Notes: generated by a model not told the origin, from the sequence alone. Positions 31,039-39,714 are shown, numbered from the stretch's first letter. The stretch: 64,000 bases of DNA from Caulobacter sp. NIBR1757 (GCF_027912495.1 NZ_CP115463.1:1139501-1203500); one strand, 5' to 3'. Numbers and translations: made by a program.

Positions 31039-31197
31039 GGCGGGGAGCTCTTTCGGGTGGCTGGACAAACGGGCGCGTTGGTAGTGAGTCGAACCCCTCG
31101 GGTCAAACGCTATCGGAGGGCGGTATGCTCCAACTTCGGCCAAACTGCGAATGCTGTGATCGTCAACGGGCGCAGAGGAATCGGCTAAACCCCATCC

Positions 31198-31893
31198 ATG
31201 CGTATCACCACGGTCGGCCTCGATGCCGATGACACCCTCTGGCACAACGAGACCCTGTTCCGGCTGACCCATGCCCGGTTCGTGGCGCTGCTCGAGCCGC
31301 ATGCCGATGAGGCGACGCTGGAGAGCCGGCTGGCTGAGGCCGAGCAGCGGAACCTGCGGCTCTATGGCTACGGGGTGAAGGGCTTCACCCTGTCCATGAT
31401 CGAGACGGCGATCGAGATCACCGATGGCGAGGTTCCGACCCGGGTGATCCGCGAGATCCTCGCCGCCGGCCGCGAGATGCTGACCGAGCCGGTCGAGCCG
31501 TTGCCGGGCGTCGAGATCGCCCTGGCGCAGCTGTCGGAGAAATACCGGCTGGTGCTGATCACCAAGGGCGACCTGCTGCACCAGGAGCAGAAGCTGGCGG
31601 CGTCCGGGCTCGGCGATCTGTTCGCCGCCGTCGAGATCGTCAGCGAAAAGGATCGCGGCACCTACGAGCGGGTGTTCGCCCGCCACGGCACCGGCGCGGA
31701 GCAGGCGGTGATGGCCGGCAACTCGGTGAAGAGCGACATCATCCCGGCGCTGGAGGCCGGCGCCTGGGCGGCGCTGATTCCCTATCCGCTGGTCTGGGCG
31801 CATGAGGCGGCGACGGCGCCGCATGAGCATCCGCGCTACCGCGAACTGTCCAGCCTGGCCGAGCTGCCGGGCTGGCTGGCGGAGATCGGCTAG
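31198..31893 (+). CDS. HAD-superfamily hydrolase
   Basis: Predicted phosphatase of 231 residues. Motif I is [12 protein letters not shown] with the nucleophile Asp9 and acid/base Asp11; motif II is VLITKGD (Thr); motif III Lys lies in VSEKDRGTY; motif IV is [17 protein letters not shown] helical cap sits between motifs I and II. Substrate unknown. It diverges from carA. Confidence 0.88.
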   Translation: MRITTVGLDADDTLWHNETLFRLTHARFVALLEPHADEATLESRLAEAEQRNLRLYGYGVKGFTLSMIETAIEITDGEVPTRVIREILAAGREMLTEPVEPLPGVEIALAQLSEKYRLVLITKGDLLHQEQKLAASGLGDLFAAVEIVSEKDRGTYERVFARHGTGAEQAVMAGNSVKSDIIPALEAGAWAALIPYPLVWAHEAATAPHEHPRYRELSSLAELPGWLAEIG

Positions 31894-31926
31894 GGCTGTA
31901 AGCTGGCCTCCCACTGGAGGCCTGAC

Positions 31927-33666
31927 TTGAAACGCCTGATCCCCCTTGCCGCCCTGTTGCTGATGTCCTGCTCGTCGGTGTCGCCCGACCTGCCGCCGCC
32001 GCCGGCGACCAGCACGGCCTATGACATCGTCGTGCGCGGCGGGACCATCTACGACGGCTCCGGCGGCAAGCCCTACAAGGGCGATGTCGCCATCCTGCGC
32101 GGCTATATCGTCAAGGTCGGCAAGTTCCCTGGCCGTGGCGCCAGGGAGATCGACGCCAGCGGCAAGGCGGTGGCTCCCGGCTTCATCAACATGCTGTCCT
32201 GGGCCAACGAGAGCCTGATCGCCGATGGGCGGGGCCTGTCGGACCTCAAGCAGGGGGTGACGCTGGAGGTCATGGGCGAGGGCTCCTCGATGGGGCCCTG
32301 GAACGCGGCAATGATCGCCCAGGAGACCGAGCGGCAGGGCGACGTCAAATACCCGATCACCTGGACGACGCTGGGCGGCTATCTCGAGGCGATGGAGAAG
32401 AAGGGCGTCGGGCCCAACGTCGCCTCGATGATCGGGGCCGAGACGGCGCGGACCCATGTGCTGGGCGAGGGCGATGTCTATCCGACGCCGCAGCAGCTGG
32501 CGGCCATGCGCGGGCTGGTCGTGCAGGCCATGGAGGAGGGGGCGCTGGGCGTCGGCTCCTCGCTGATCTATGCGCCGGGCAGCTATGCCGAGACCGACGA
32601 GCTGGTCGCCCTGGCCTCCGAGGCCGGGCGCTGCGGCGGCATCTATGTCAGCCACATGCGCTATGAGAGCGACCGGCTGCTCGACGGCATCGACGAGCTG
32701 ATCGAGATCTCGCGGCGGTCGGGTGCGCCGGGCGAGATCTGGCACCTGAAGGCGGCCGGCCGGACCAACTGGGGCAAGCTGGACGCCGCCATCGCCCGCA
32801 TCGAGGCGGCGCGGGTCTCGGGCCTGCGGATCACCGCCAACATGTACACCTACACCGCCGGCTCGACCGGCTTCGACGCCGCCATGCCGCCCTGGGTGCA
32901 GGCCGGCGGGCGGGAGGCCTGGATCGCCCGGCTGAAGGACCCGGCGACGCGGGCCAGGGTGATCGCCGAGATGCGCGATCCCAAGGCGCCGTACGAGAAC
33001 CTCTACCGCCACGCCGGGGCGGAGGGGACGATCATGGTCGGCTTCCGGACCGAGGCGCTGAAATCCCTGACCGGGCGCACCCTGGCCGACTATGCGAAGG
33101 AAAAGGGCGTCTCGCCCGAGGACGCCATGATCGACCTGGTCATCGCCGACGGCAGCCGGGTGCAGGTGGTCTATTTCCTGATGAGTGAGGACAATGTCAA
33201 ACGCCAGACGGCTCTGCCGTGGATGAGCTTCGGCTCCGACGCGGCGGCGCTGGCGCCGGAGGGGGTATTCCTGAAATCCTCCACCCATCCCCGCGCCTAC
33301 GGCAATTTCGCGCGGGTGCTGGGCAAGTACGCCCGGGACGAAAAGAGCCTGACCCTGCCCGACGCCATCCGCCGGCTGAGCGCCATGCCGGCCCACAACC
33401 TCGGCCTCAGGGATCGGGGGCGGATCGCCGAGACTTACCGCGCCGATGTGGTGGTGTTCGACCCTGACACGGTCGGCGACCACGCCACCTATGACAACCC
33501 GCGCCAGTACGCGACCGGGGTCAGCGAGGTGATCGTCAATGGCGTGCTGTCGCTGGAGAAGGGCGAACCGACCGGAAAGCTGGGTGGACAGGTCGTGCGC
33601 GGGCGGGCCTGGAGCGGGTATGCGGACGGGGGCTGTCGCAAGAGCGCCAAGGACTGGAGCTGGTAG
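31927..33666 (+). CDS. N-acyl-D-amino-acid deacylase-like lipoprotein
   Basis: Amidohydrolase-fold protein of 579 residues with a lipoprotein signal ([12 protein letters not shown], lipobox Cys15). The frame opens with the D-aminoacylase-like [16 protein letters not shown]. However, the expected metal-binding H-x-H after APGF is replaced ([14 protein letters not shown]), and the family Cys position reads VMGEGSSMG. His in YVSHMRYES and IWHLKAAG and Asp in FGSDAAAL remain. It may therefore use a single metal or have altered chemistry. TTG at 31927 follows TGGAGG at good distance. Its stop is close to a palindromic repeat that carries the insertion element. Confidence 0.8.
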   Translation: MKRLIPLAALLLMSCSSVSPDLPPPPATSTAYDIVVRGGTIYDGSGGKPYKGDVAILRGYIVKVGKFPGRGAREIDASGKAVAPGFINMLSWANESLIADGRGLSDLKQGVTLEVMGEGSSMGPWNAAMIAQETERQGDVKYPITWTTLGGYLEAMEKKGVGPNVASMIGAETARTHVLGEGDVYPTPQQLAAMRGLVVQAMEEGALGVGSSLIYAPGSYAETDELVALASEAGRCGGIYVSHMRYESDRLLDGIDELIEISRRSGAPGEIWHLKAAGRTNWGKLDAAIARIEAARVSGLRITANMYTYTAGSTGFDAAMPPWVQAGGREAWIARLKDPATRARVIAEMRDPKAPYENLYRHAGAEGTIMVGFRTEALKSLTGRTLADYAKEKGVSPEDAMIDLVIADGSRVQVVYFLMSEDNVKRQTALPWMSFGSDAAALAPEGVFLKSSTHPRAYGNFARVLGKYARDEKSLTLPDAIRRLSAMPAHNLGLRDRGRIAETYRADVVVFDPDTVGDHATYDNPRQYATGVSEVIVNGVLSLEKGEPTGKLGGQVVRGRAWSGYADGGCRKSAKDWSW

Positions 33667-33677
33667 CCTCCTTTTCT

Positions 33678-33719
33678 CTGTCATCCTCCGGCCGGGCGAA
33701 GCCCGGACCGGGGGACCCA
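33678..33719. repeat. Palindromic repeat family C, left arm of interrupted copy
   Basis: Left arm CTGTCATCCTCCGGCCGGGC ... GACCGGGGGACCCA. Its inverse is at 35120-35157, beyond the insertion element, so one repeat has been split. The intact relative is at 49226-49391. Confidence 0.85.
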
Positions 33720-33839
33720 ATTCTCGGCGTGAACGTCGTCTGAGAGTCTATCCGGAGCCGGCTTGATGGGGTGGACGACCCCCGGCGGCATCGGTGTGCC
33801 AAGATGGGTTGTCTGAACTCATCTCAAGGAGGGCCGTCC

Positions 33840-34883
33840 GTGGAGCATCCTACGCGCATATTCATCGATACGTCCAAGCAGCTGTTTCAGCTGCACGGTG
33901 TGGACGCAGGCGAGAAGGTCGTCATTCGCCGGCAACTTCGGCGGCGGGAGATGATCCCGTTCTTCACCAGGCTGGCGCCGACGGTGATCGGACTGGAAGC
34001 CTGTGGAGGTTCACACCACTGGGCGCGGGAGCTGGCGGGGCTTGGCCATCAGGTGATGCTGCTGCCGGCCCAGTATGTGAAGGCCTATCTGAAGCGAGGC
34101 AAGAACGACGGTCGCGACGCCGAGGCCGGCTGCGAAGCGATGAGCCGGCCGACGATGAGGCCGGTGCCGGTCAAGACGGTTCAGGAGCAGGCGGTGCTGA
34201 TGCTGCTGGCGACGCGGGACCGACTGGTGCGAAGCCGCACCCAGCTGACCAACGCCATTCGCGGCCATGCCGCCGAGTTCGGGCTGATCGCTCCGACCGG
34301 GCTGGACAAGATCGAGCCGCTGCTGGAGCGCGTCGCCGCCGACCAGGCTTTGCCCGACCTGGCCCGGGACCTGTTCGCGGGTCTTGGCCGCCAGCTCCTC
34401 GCCCTGCAGGCGCAGATCGTCGAGATCGACGCCCGGATGGCGGCGCATCATCGGGCCGATCAGACCAGCCGCCGGCTGGCCAGGATCCCCAGCGTCGGGA
34501 TCGTCGGCGCGGTCATGCTCGCCGCCAAGACCCCGGACCCCAAGGCCTTCCGCTCAGCGCGCGACTTCGCCGCCTGGCTGGGCCTCACGCCCAAGGACCA
34601 TTCCACTGCCGGCAAGACCCGCCTTGGCGGCATCACCCGGGCCGGCGACGAGGCGCTTCGAGCCGTCCTGGTCTGCGGGGCCATGGCGGTGATCCAGAAC
34701 GCCAAAGCGGGTCGAGGACAGCCGTGGCCATGGCTCAATCGGCTATTGGCCACAAAGCCGACCAAGCAGGTCGCCGTCGCCCTCGCCAACAAGACCGCCC
34801 GCATCGCCTGGCGCCTCATGGTCAGCGGACAGGACTACGATCCGTCTCGCCGCCTCGCCGCGCCTTCCCAACAACCTGCCTAG
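33840..34883 (+). CDS. IS110/IS1111-type transposase (DEDD recombinase)
   Basis: Recombinase of 347 residues. The N-terminal RuvC-like DEDD domain (about 1-160) shows FIDTSKQLFQLHG, IGLEACGGSHHWAREL and LKRGKNDGRDAEA, supplying the acidic residues. The C-terminal Transposase_20 domain has RIPSVGIVGAVMLAAKTPD and FAAWLGLTPKDHSTAGKTRL. In this family the active complex also uses a conserved C-terminal Ser and an element-encoded bridge RNA. GTG at 33840 is chosen because AAGGAGG lies seven bases upstream; the open frame reaches further up, across the inverted repeat. It appears intact. Confidence 0.92.
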   Translation: MEHPTRIFIDTSKQLFQLHGVDAGEKVVIRRQLRRREMIPFFTRLAPTVIGLEACGGSHHWARELAGLGHQVMLLPAQYVKAYLKRGKNDGRDAEAGCEAMSRPTMRPVPVKTVQEQAVLMLLATRDRLVRSRTQLTNAIRGHAAEFGLIAPTGLDKIEPLLERVAADQALPDLARDLFAGLGRQLLALQAQIVEIDARMAAHHRADQTSRRLARIPSVGIVGAVMLAAKTPDPKAFRSARDFAAWLGLTPKDHSTAGKTRLGGITRAGDEALRAVLVCGAMAVIQNAKAGRGQPWPWLNRLLATKPTKQVAVALANKTARIAWRLMVSGQDYDPSRRLAAPSQQPA

Positions 34884-35103
34884 CCGGCAGGCTCAACCCG
34901 TTCCTTGCAAGAGGCAGATGGTGTGATCGATCGATCAAATGGATGGGACACTCCGCGGGACCCAACGGCGTCACAGACCGCTGCCTTGATCGGAACCCAT
35001 CCCGCGCAAACCATCTTGGCGACGGCCAATATCCAAGGCCGCCAGACCGGACATATGGGCGCAAGCGACTACGATCAGATCAATCCGCGACGACTTGCAG
35101 GGT
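34884..35103 (+). ncRNA. Candidate bridge RNA region of the insertion sequence
   Basis: About 220 noncoding bases between the transposase stop and the right inverted repeat, the position where IS1111-subgroup elements encode their bridge RNA. It contains no open frame of note. The 9-mer ACATATGGG at 35051-35059 recurs at the right end-target junction (35115-35123), as a guide segment might. RNA boundaries and loops were not determined; this is positional inference. Confidence 0.4.
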
Positions 35104-35119
35104 GGGGGTCGTCCACATA

Positions 35120-35157
35120 TGGGTCCCCCGGTCCGCTGCGCGGCCGGAGGATGACAG
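35120..35157. repeat. Palindromic repeat family C, right arm of interrupted copy
   Basis: TGGGTCCCCCGGTCCG ... CCGGAGGATGACAG, the inverse of the arm at 33678-33719. It ends 13 bases before the stop of the convergent permease gene. Confidence 0.85.
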
Positions 35158-35170
35158 GTATTTTTGGAGG

Positions 35171-36388
35171 TCAGAGGGTCCCCACCCAGACGACAACGAT
35201 CCAGGCGCTGAAGACCAGGGCGAGGACGGCGATGGCGCGGGCGGCGAGGCGTCGGGCCGGGCTGGCGATGGCGCGGGCCTCACGGATCAGGGCCAGGGCG
35301 GCCAAGCCGTAGACCAGCATGAACAGGGCCACCGACAGGCCGATGATGAAGTTGAACTGGGCGCCCATGGCCGGGGAGATGGTCACGAAGGCGGTCAGGG
35401 TCATCAGCAGGCCGGTCAGGATCAGGCCCCGGCGGGGGGTCACCTCCGGGTCGGACTCGGAGAGAAATTTCGGCAGATAGCCCGCCGCCGCGCCCGCTCG
35501 GCCGGTCTCGGCGGTGACCAGGATCCAGCCGCCAAGCGTGCCCATGGCCTTCAGCGCCGCGCAGCCGGCGATGACCGCCCCGGCGATCGGTCCGGCCAGC
35601 CGGGTGACGACATCGGCGAAGGGGGCCGAGGAGAGCTTGAGCTCGGCCGGGGTCATGACCCCCTGCACGGCGACGCAGGCCAGGATGTAGACGAGGGCGG
35701 CGAGGCCGACGCCGAGCAGGGCGGCGCGCGGCAGGTCGCGGGCGGGGTCGCGCACCTTGGCGGCGGCGGCGTTGGCGCTTTCCAAGCCAAGGAAGGCCCA
35801 GAAGACCAGCACCACGGTCGGCGGCAGGGTCTGGGTCAGGGGCCTGGCGGAGGGATTCCAGGCCGCCGTGAAGAGCTCGGGGTTGAAGTGCAGCAGGCCC
35901 AGCACCGTGGCGGCGATCACCGGGATCAGGCCCAGCGCCAGGCTGACGCCGCCGAACCCGGCGACCCCGCGCGCGCCCAGCATGTTGAGGCCCACAAGCA
36001 GCCACATGATGACCAGCAGGCCAGCCAGCGTCAGACCGCCCAGCACCGGAAACAGGCTGGCCAGATAGCCCAGCGCCGCGAGGGCGATGGCCACGTTGCC
36101 GGCCCACCCGGAAACCCAGTAGGCGGCCCAGGCCACCGGCCCGGTCGCCCTGTGCAGGGCCAGGCGGGGGTAGTCGAGCACGCCGTCGGCTTCGGGGCGC
36201 AGCCGGCCGAGGATGGCGAAGACCCCGGCGATCGCGAGGGCGCCGCCGGCCGCGATCAGCCAGGCCAGCAGGCTGGAGCTGCCGACATCGGCCAGGGAGG
36301 CGGGCAGCAGGTAAAGCCCGGACCCGATCATGTTGCCGGCGACGAGCAGGGCGGCGAGGGCGGGGCCCATTCGGCGTGCGGGGGTCAT
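35171..36388 (-). CDS. APC-family amino acid/polyamine permease or antiporter
   Basis: Inner-membrane transporter of 405 residues with about twelve helices. The first helix motif VAGNMIGSGLYLLPASLADV is the G-N-x-I-G-S-G unwound substrate site seen in AdiC, CadB and PotE-type antiporters. Helix 6 has VVLVFWAFLGLESANAAAAK-VRDPARDLPRA, the conserved F-x-x-G-x-E followed by a Asp-Pro-x-R-x-x-P loop. The substrate is likely a basic amino acid or a polyamine, by motif only. No decarboxylase partner is adjacent. Confidence 0.87.
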   Translation of the reverse strand: MTPARRMGPALAALLVAGNMIGSGLYLLPASLADVGSSSLLAWLIAAGGALAIAGVFAILGRLRPEADGVLDYPRLALHRATGPVAWAAYWVSGWAGNVAIALAALGYLASLFPVLGGLTLAGLLVIMWLLVGLNMLGARGVAGFGGVSLALGLIPVIAATVLGLLHFNPELFTAAWNPSARPLTQTLPPTVVLVFWAFLGLESANAAAAKVRDPARDLPRAALLGVGLAALVYILACVAVQGVMTPAELKLSSAPFADVVTRLAGPIAGAVIAGCAALKAMGTLGGWILVTAETGRAGAAAGYLPKFLSESDPEVTPRRGLILTGLLMTLTAFVTISPAMGAQFNFIIGLSVALFMLVYGLAALALIREARAIASPARRLAARAIAVLALVFSAWIVVVWVGTL

Positions 36389-36446
36389 GGGGCGAGTTCC
36401 GCATGGGGTGGAACGGCGGTCAACAGGCCAGGCCGGCGAGCGGGGG

Positions 36447-36693
36447 CCTATCGAAGCGGCCTACCATTATAACCGATGATCGCCCGCCAAGCGTTGAGGG
36501 ATCGGCTATCCCGCTGATTTCATGTGCCTTCGGCGTTGGCCGAGGGGCGGGGGATGTAGGCCGGGGCGTAGGTCGGGGCGGGGGCGGTTGTCGCCGAATG
36601 TGGGTCGGTTTGCGCCCTGGGCGACCCACATCCGACGGGTGTGAGGCGAAACGCCCAAAATGGGCGAAAATCGATATGTCTAGACATATTCAT
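36447..36693. repeat. Intergenic element family B, copy 1
   Basis: A 247 bp element related to 58131-58398. Shared blocks in order are CCTATCGAAGCG, ACCATTATA, GATGTAG-CCGG, a hairpin with GTGGG/CCCAC arms and a terminal palindrome ATATGTCTAGACATAT (36674-36689) followed by TCAT. Here the hairpin arms are ATGTGGGTCG / CGACCCACAT (36598-36607, 36622-36631), perfect over ten bases. Sequence between blocks has diverged, while the ends and hairpin are conserved. Confidence 0.8.
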
Positions 36694-36765
36694 CTTGGGA
36701 GGATGTCGCACTTTAAGTCTCCCCCCGCTCGCGGGGGGAGAGTTTGGGTCTTTCGCGCCTCGCCA

Positions 36766-36792
36766 TGTCACGGGCGGGGCGGTCGGCTCGTC
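36766..36792 (+). promoter_or_regulatory. Predicted ECF41 sigma-factor promoter
   Basis: TGTCACG at 36766-36772 and CGTC at 36789-36792, separated by 16 bases. This matches the ECF41 consensus as I know it (TGTCACA, N16, CGTC). It lies 22-48 bases upstream of the first gene of an operon that ends in an ECF41 sigma factor, consistent with autoregulation. Confidence 0.65.
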
Positions 36793-36813
36793 TTTGTCGA
36801 AACGGAGCCGTTC

Positions 36814-37197
36814 ATGACCCGCTGGATCGCCGCAAGTCTCGCCCTGCTGATGGCCGCCAATGGCCTGGTCATGCTCGGCCTGCCGCAGGCCTGGTACGAC
36901 GCCGTGCCGGGCGTGCCGCTGACCGGGCTGTTCAACCCGCATTTCGTGCGGGACATCGGCATGGCCTATCTGACCGTGGCCGGCGGGCTGGCCTGGTTCG
37001 CCTGGCGGCCGGTGCAAGGGTGGCCGGCGCTGACGCTGAGCGCCGCCTTTCTGGCCCTGCATGCGGCGATCCATGTGGTCGACAGCGCCCGTGGGCCGGG
37101 CCCGCTGCAGACCGTCCTTCGCGACTTTCCAGGCGTCTACCTGCCGCCGCTGATCGCCGGGACCATCGCCTTCCTCAACCGTCCCAAAGGAGCCTGA
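36814..37197 (+). CDS. Four-span membrane protein, ECF41 operon
   Basis: Protein of 127 residues with four predicted helices (IAASLALLMAANGLVMLGL, DIGMAYLTVAGGLAWFAW, LTLSAAFLALHAAIHVVD, PPLIAGTIAFLN) and conserved-looking His in the third. No named family recognised. It is the first gene behind the predicted ECF41 promoter, followed after three bases by the carboxymuconolactone-decarboxylase-like gene. Confidence 0.7.
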   Translation: MTRWIAASLALLMAANGLVMLGLPQAWYDAVPGVPLTGLFNPHFVRDIGMAYLTVAGGLAWFAWRPVQGWPALTLSAAFLALHAAIHVVDSARGPGPLQTVLRDFPGVYLPPLIAGTIAFLNRPKGA

Positions 37198-37200
37198 TCC

Positions 37201-37755
37201 ATGCTCAAGGCCTGGTTCTCCCGTTACATTTCCCGCTTCGAGAAACAGTGGAGCTATGACGGCAGCTATATGCGCGAGCTGCTGGACGCCGGGTCCTGGC
37301 GGTTCATGCGCTTTGGCTTCGTGGCCAGCCTGGGCCATGGCGACGCCGCCCCGCGCGACGCCCTCAGCGCCGCCGGCATCCTGGCCACCCTGCGCGAGGA
37401 CTGCGGGCCCTGCACCCAGATCGGCGTCGATATCGCCGAGAAGAGCGGCGTCGATCCGGCCGTGCTGCGGGCCATCCTGGCCGGGGACTGCGCCGCGATG
37501 AGCGATGCGGCCGCGCTCGGCTACCGCTTCGCCCGCGCCGTGCTCGACCAGGACGGACCGGCCGCCGACGAGGCGCGGGAGGCGATCGTCGCGATGTGGG
37601 GCCGGAAGGCGGTGGTCGACCTGTCGCTGGCCATCACCGTGGGGCGGATCTATCCGACCGTGAAGTTCGGGCTGGGACATGCGAAAACCTGCTCGCGGGT
37701 CACCGTCGCCGGGACGCCCGCACCCTTCCATCGCCCCGAAGCCCTGGCCGCATGA
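37201..37755 (+). CDS. Carboxymuconolactone decarboxylase/AhpD-like protein
   Basis: Protein of 184 residues, mostly helical, with a C-x-x-C motif at Cys68-Cys71 (REDCGPCTQIGVD) as in AhpD-like disulfide reductases of the CMD family. Genes of this family are a known partner of ECF41 sigma factors. Its stop overlaps the sigma factor start (ATGA). A role in handling oxidised or electrophilic metabolites is plausible but unproven. Confidence 0.85.
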   Translation: MLKAWFSRYISRFEKQWSYDGSYMRELLDAGSWRFMRFGFVASLGHGDAAPRDALSAAGILATLREDCGPCTQIGVDIAEKSGVDPAVLRAILAGDCAAMSDAAALGYRFARAVLDQDGPAADEAREAIVAMWGRKAVVDLSLAITVGRIYPTVKFGLGHAKTCSRVTVAGTPAPFHRPEALAA

Positions 37756-38615
37756 GCGACACCGCCGCCTTCGAAGCCCAGCGTCCGCGCCTCAAACGGC
37801 TGGCCTATCGCATGCTGGGTTCGGTCAGCGAGGCGGAGGATGTGGTGCAGGACACCTGGCTGCGCTGGGACCGGGCAGGGGATGCTGCGCTCGACGCCGG
37901 GGCCTGGCTGGCGCAGACGACGACGCGGCTGTGCCTCGACCGGCTGAAATCGGCGCGGGCCCGGCGCGAGACCTATGTCGGGCCCTGGCTACCCGAGCCG
38001 CTGATCGAGGAGGAGCCGGTCGATCCGCTGGAGCGGGCCGAAGACGTTTCGGTCGCCTTCCTGCTGGCGCTGGAACGGCTGTCGCCGCTCGAGCGGGCGG
38101 TCTTCCTGCTGCATGACGTCTTCGACCAGGACTATGGCCAGGTGGCCAAGGCCTTGGGCCGTGACGAGGCGGCCTGCCGCCAGCTGGCCTCGCGGGCGAG
38201 GGGGCATCTGAAGGAGGCCAGGCCGCGCTACAGTGTGCCGCAGGACGAGGCCCTGCGGCTGGCGGCGGCCTTCATGACCGCCTCGGCCAGCCAGGATTTC
38301 GCGGCGCTGGAACGGCTGCTGGCCAGGGACGCGGTGCTGATCAGCGACGGCGGCGGCAAGCGCAAGGCGGCTCTGCGGCCGCTGGTCGGGCGCGAGGACG
38401 TCATCGCCCTGCTCAAGGGGCTGGCCTGGCGCGGGCCGTGGGCGGGGGACATCAAGGACATGCGGCCGGCGCGGATCAACGGCCTGCCGGGGGTCATCCT
38501 GCGGGCCGAGGACGGGGTGACGACCATGGCCTTCGAGCCGGACGGCGAGGGGCGGATCGCCGCCATCTACATCATGCGCAATCCGGAGAAGCTGGGTCAC
38601 CTTTCGCCAGGCTGA
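37752..38615 (+). CDS. ECF41-family sigma factor with SnoaL-like C-terminus
   Basis: Sigma factor of 287 residues. Region 2 lies at about 10-75 (RLAYRMLGSVSEAEDVVQDT) and region 4 at about 105-160 (LSPLERAVFLLHDVFDQDYG). The family-specific features are WLPEPL at 79-84, an extra C-terminal NTF2/SnoaL-like domain and DGGGK at 199-203. In ECF41 the C-terminal domain replaces an anti-sigma factor and modulates activity. No anti-sigma gene is adjacent. The 3' end overlaps the convergent MFS gene by 44 bases. Confidence 0.92.
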   Translation: MSDTAAFEAQRPRLKRLAYRMLGSVSEAEDVVQDTWLRWDRAGDAALDAGAWLAQTTTRLCLDRLKSARARRETYVGPWLPEPLIEEEPVDPLERAEDVSVAFLLALERLSPLERAVFLLHDVFDQDYGQVAKALGRDEAACRQLASRARGHLKEARPRYSVPQDEALRLAAAFMTASASQDFAALERLLARDAVLISDGGGKRKAALRPLVGREDVIALLKGLAWRGPWAGDIKDMRPARINGLPGVILRAEDGVTTMAFEPDGEGRIAAIYIMRNPEKLGHLSPG

Positions 38616-39714
38616 GGTGGGCGCAGGCCATTGCGGCGAGGGCCAGCACCGGCGCGATTCCCAGCACCGCCGACAGGCCGGCGAGATCGGCGACGGCGCC
38701 AGCCGCCAGGGGGCCGAGCGCCGCGGCCAGGAACTGGGCGACCGGACTGACCGCGCCGGCCCGGCGGCTGGGATCGGCGGCGTGCAGCAGGCCGAACAGG
38801 CTGGCGCCCAGCAGCAGGGCGGCGAAGGCCAGCAGGGCGAAGGCGGCGACGAACAGCGGCGCGGGTGGGCGGAAGGCCAGCACGGCGCAGGCGAGGAGGA
38901 GGCAGGCGACGACGAGGCCGAACAGCCGGCGCGCGCCCAGGCGATCGGCCAGCGCCAGGGCCGCCATCGCTCCCAGCATCTGGGCCACCAGGGTGGTCAG
39001 GACCACGAGGCCGCTGATCGCCTCGAGGCCCTGGGCCGAGGCCAGGTCGCGCATCTTGAACCACAGGGCCGCGTTGGCGGCGAAATAGAGGAACAGGGCG
39101 GTGAGGCCGAGCAGGCCCCGCCGGTCGGGCGAGCGTTTGCCGGCCAGGGCCAGGTCGTCCATGGCCGGGCTGAGCAGGGGGGCGACCGCCAGGCAGAGGC
39201 CCGAGAGGCTGGCCGCGAAGGCGAGGCCGCCGGTCGGTCCCAAGGATGAGGCGAAGGCGGCGGCGAACACCAGGCCCGCCGACTGGATGAGGAAGAAGGC
39301 CGCCGCCCAGGGCTCGGGCCTCGGCTGGCGGGCGATCATGCCGACGGTGATCCAGACCAGCACCCCACCGGCCAGGCCGCCGACGCCGCGCAGGGCCAGC
39401 ACCTGGCCGTCGCGGGCGAGGAGGGCGCCCAGGCCCGCTGCGATACAGAGCAGGGCGGCGCCGGCGGCCCAGCGGTTCAGGCGCCGGGGTTTCAGGACGA
39501 CGGCGCAGACGCCGACGCTGAGCGCCATGGCCAGCATGTCGACGAAGGCGGCCGGATGGACGAGGGCGTGGGGCAGCCGCCCGGCGTCGGCCAGCGCGGT
39601 GAGCAACAGCGGCTGCAGTCCGGTGACCATCATCGCCAGCGACCCGAGCGCCAGGGCGGCGAAGGGGCCGGCCCGCTCGCCGGCCTTGCTGACGGGGGCG
39701 TCCAGGGCGGTCAT
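38572..39714 (-). CDS. MFS-type transporter
   Basis: Membrane protein of 380 residues with about twelve helices, Ala/Leu-rich. It has a central loop SPAMDDLALAGKRSPDRRG and a short loop LADRLGARRLFGLVV resembling the D-R-x-G-R-R motif between helices of the second half. Substrate unknown. ATG at 39714 is used; TTG at 39735 is an alternative but its AAGGA lies too close. It ends inside the 3' end of the ECF41 gene. Confidence 0.8.
   Translation of the reverse strand: MTALDAPVSKAGERAGPFAALALGSLAMMVTGLQPLLLTALADAGRLPHALVHPAAFVDMLAMALSVGVCAVVLKPRRLNRWAAGAALLCIAAGLGALLARDGQVLALRGVGGLAGGVLVWITVGMIARQPRPEPWAAAFFLIQSAGLVFAAAFASSLGPTGGLAFAASLSGLCLAVAPLLSPAMDDLALAGKRSPDRRGLLGLTALFLYFAANAALWFKMRDLASAQGLEAISGLVVLTTLVAQMLGAMAALALADRLGARRLFGLVVACLLLACAVLAFRPPAPLFVAAFALLAFAALLLGASLFGLLHAADPSRRAGAVSPVAQFLAAALGPLAAGAVADLAGLSAVLGIAPVLALAAMACAHLSLAKGDPASPDCA

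Larger units (their letters stand above)
33764..35119 (+). mobile_element. IS110-family insertion sequence (IS1111 subgroup)
   Basis: A single-gene element defined by a perfect 13-bp subterminal inverted repeat, GTGGACGACCCCC at 33771-33783 and its complement at 35104-35116. The IS1111 subgroup typically has about 7 extra bases on the left and 3 on the right, giving the ends used here; exact ends are inferred. There is a short 5' end, a 347-residue transposase and a long noncoding 3' end (34884-35103). The element lies between the two arms of a family C palindrome, with the right arm beginning directly after the predicted right end. No target duplication is seen, as expected for this group. 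Confidence 0.82.
36389..36813. other. Divergent intergenic region, 425 bp
   Basis: Region between the APC permease start and the ECF41 operon. It holds repeat family B copy 1 (36447-36693), a short GC-rich hairpin around 36719-36740 (CCCCCCGCTCGCGGGGGG) and the predicted ECF41 promoter (36766-36792). No gene was seen. Confidence 0.7.

Noticed and set aside
31039..33720. Upstream extension of the carA frame
   Set aside because: Antisense to the amidohydrolase-like gene and HAD gene; carA family start fits ATG at 31038.
35171..36472. Continuation of an open + frame through the IS into the permease region
   Set aside because: It is the +2 shadow of the transposase and antisense of the permease; no homology.
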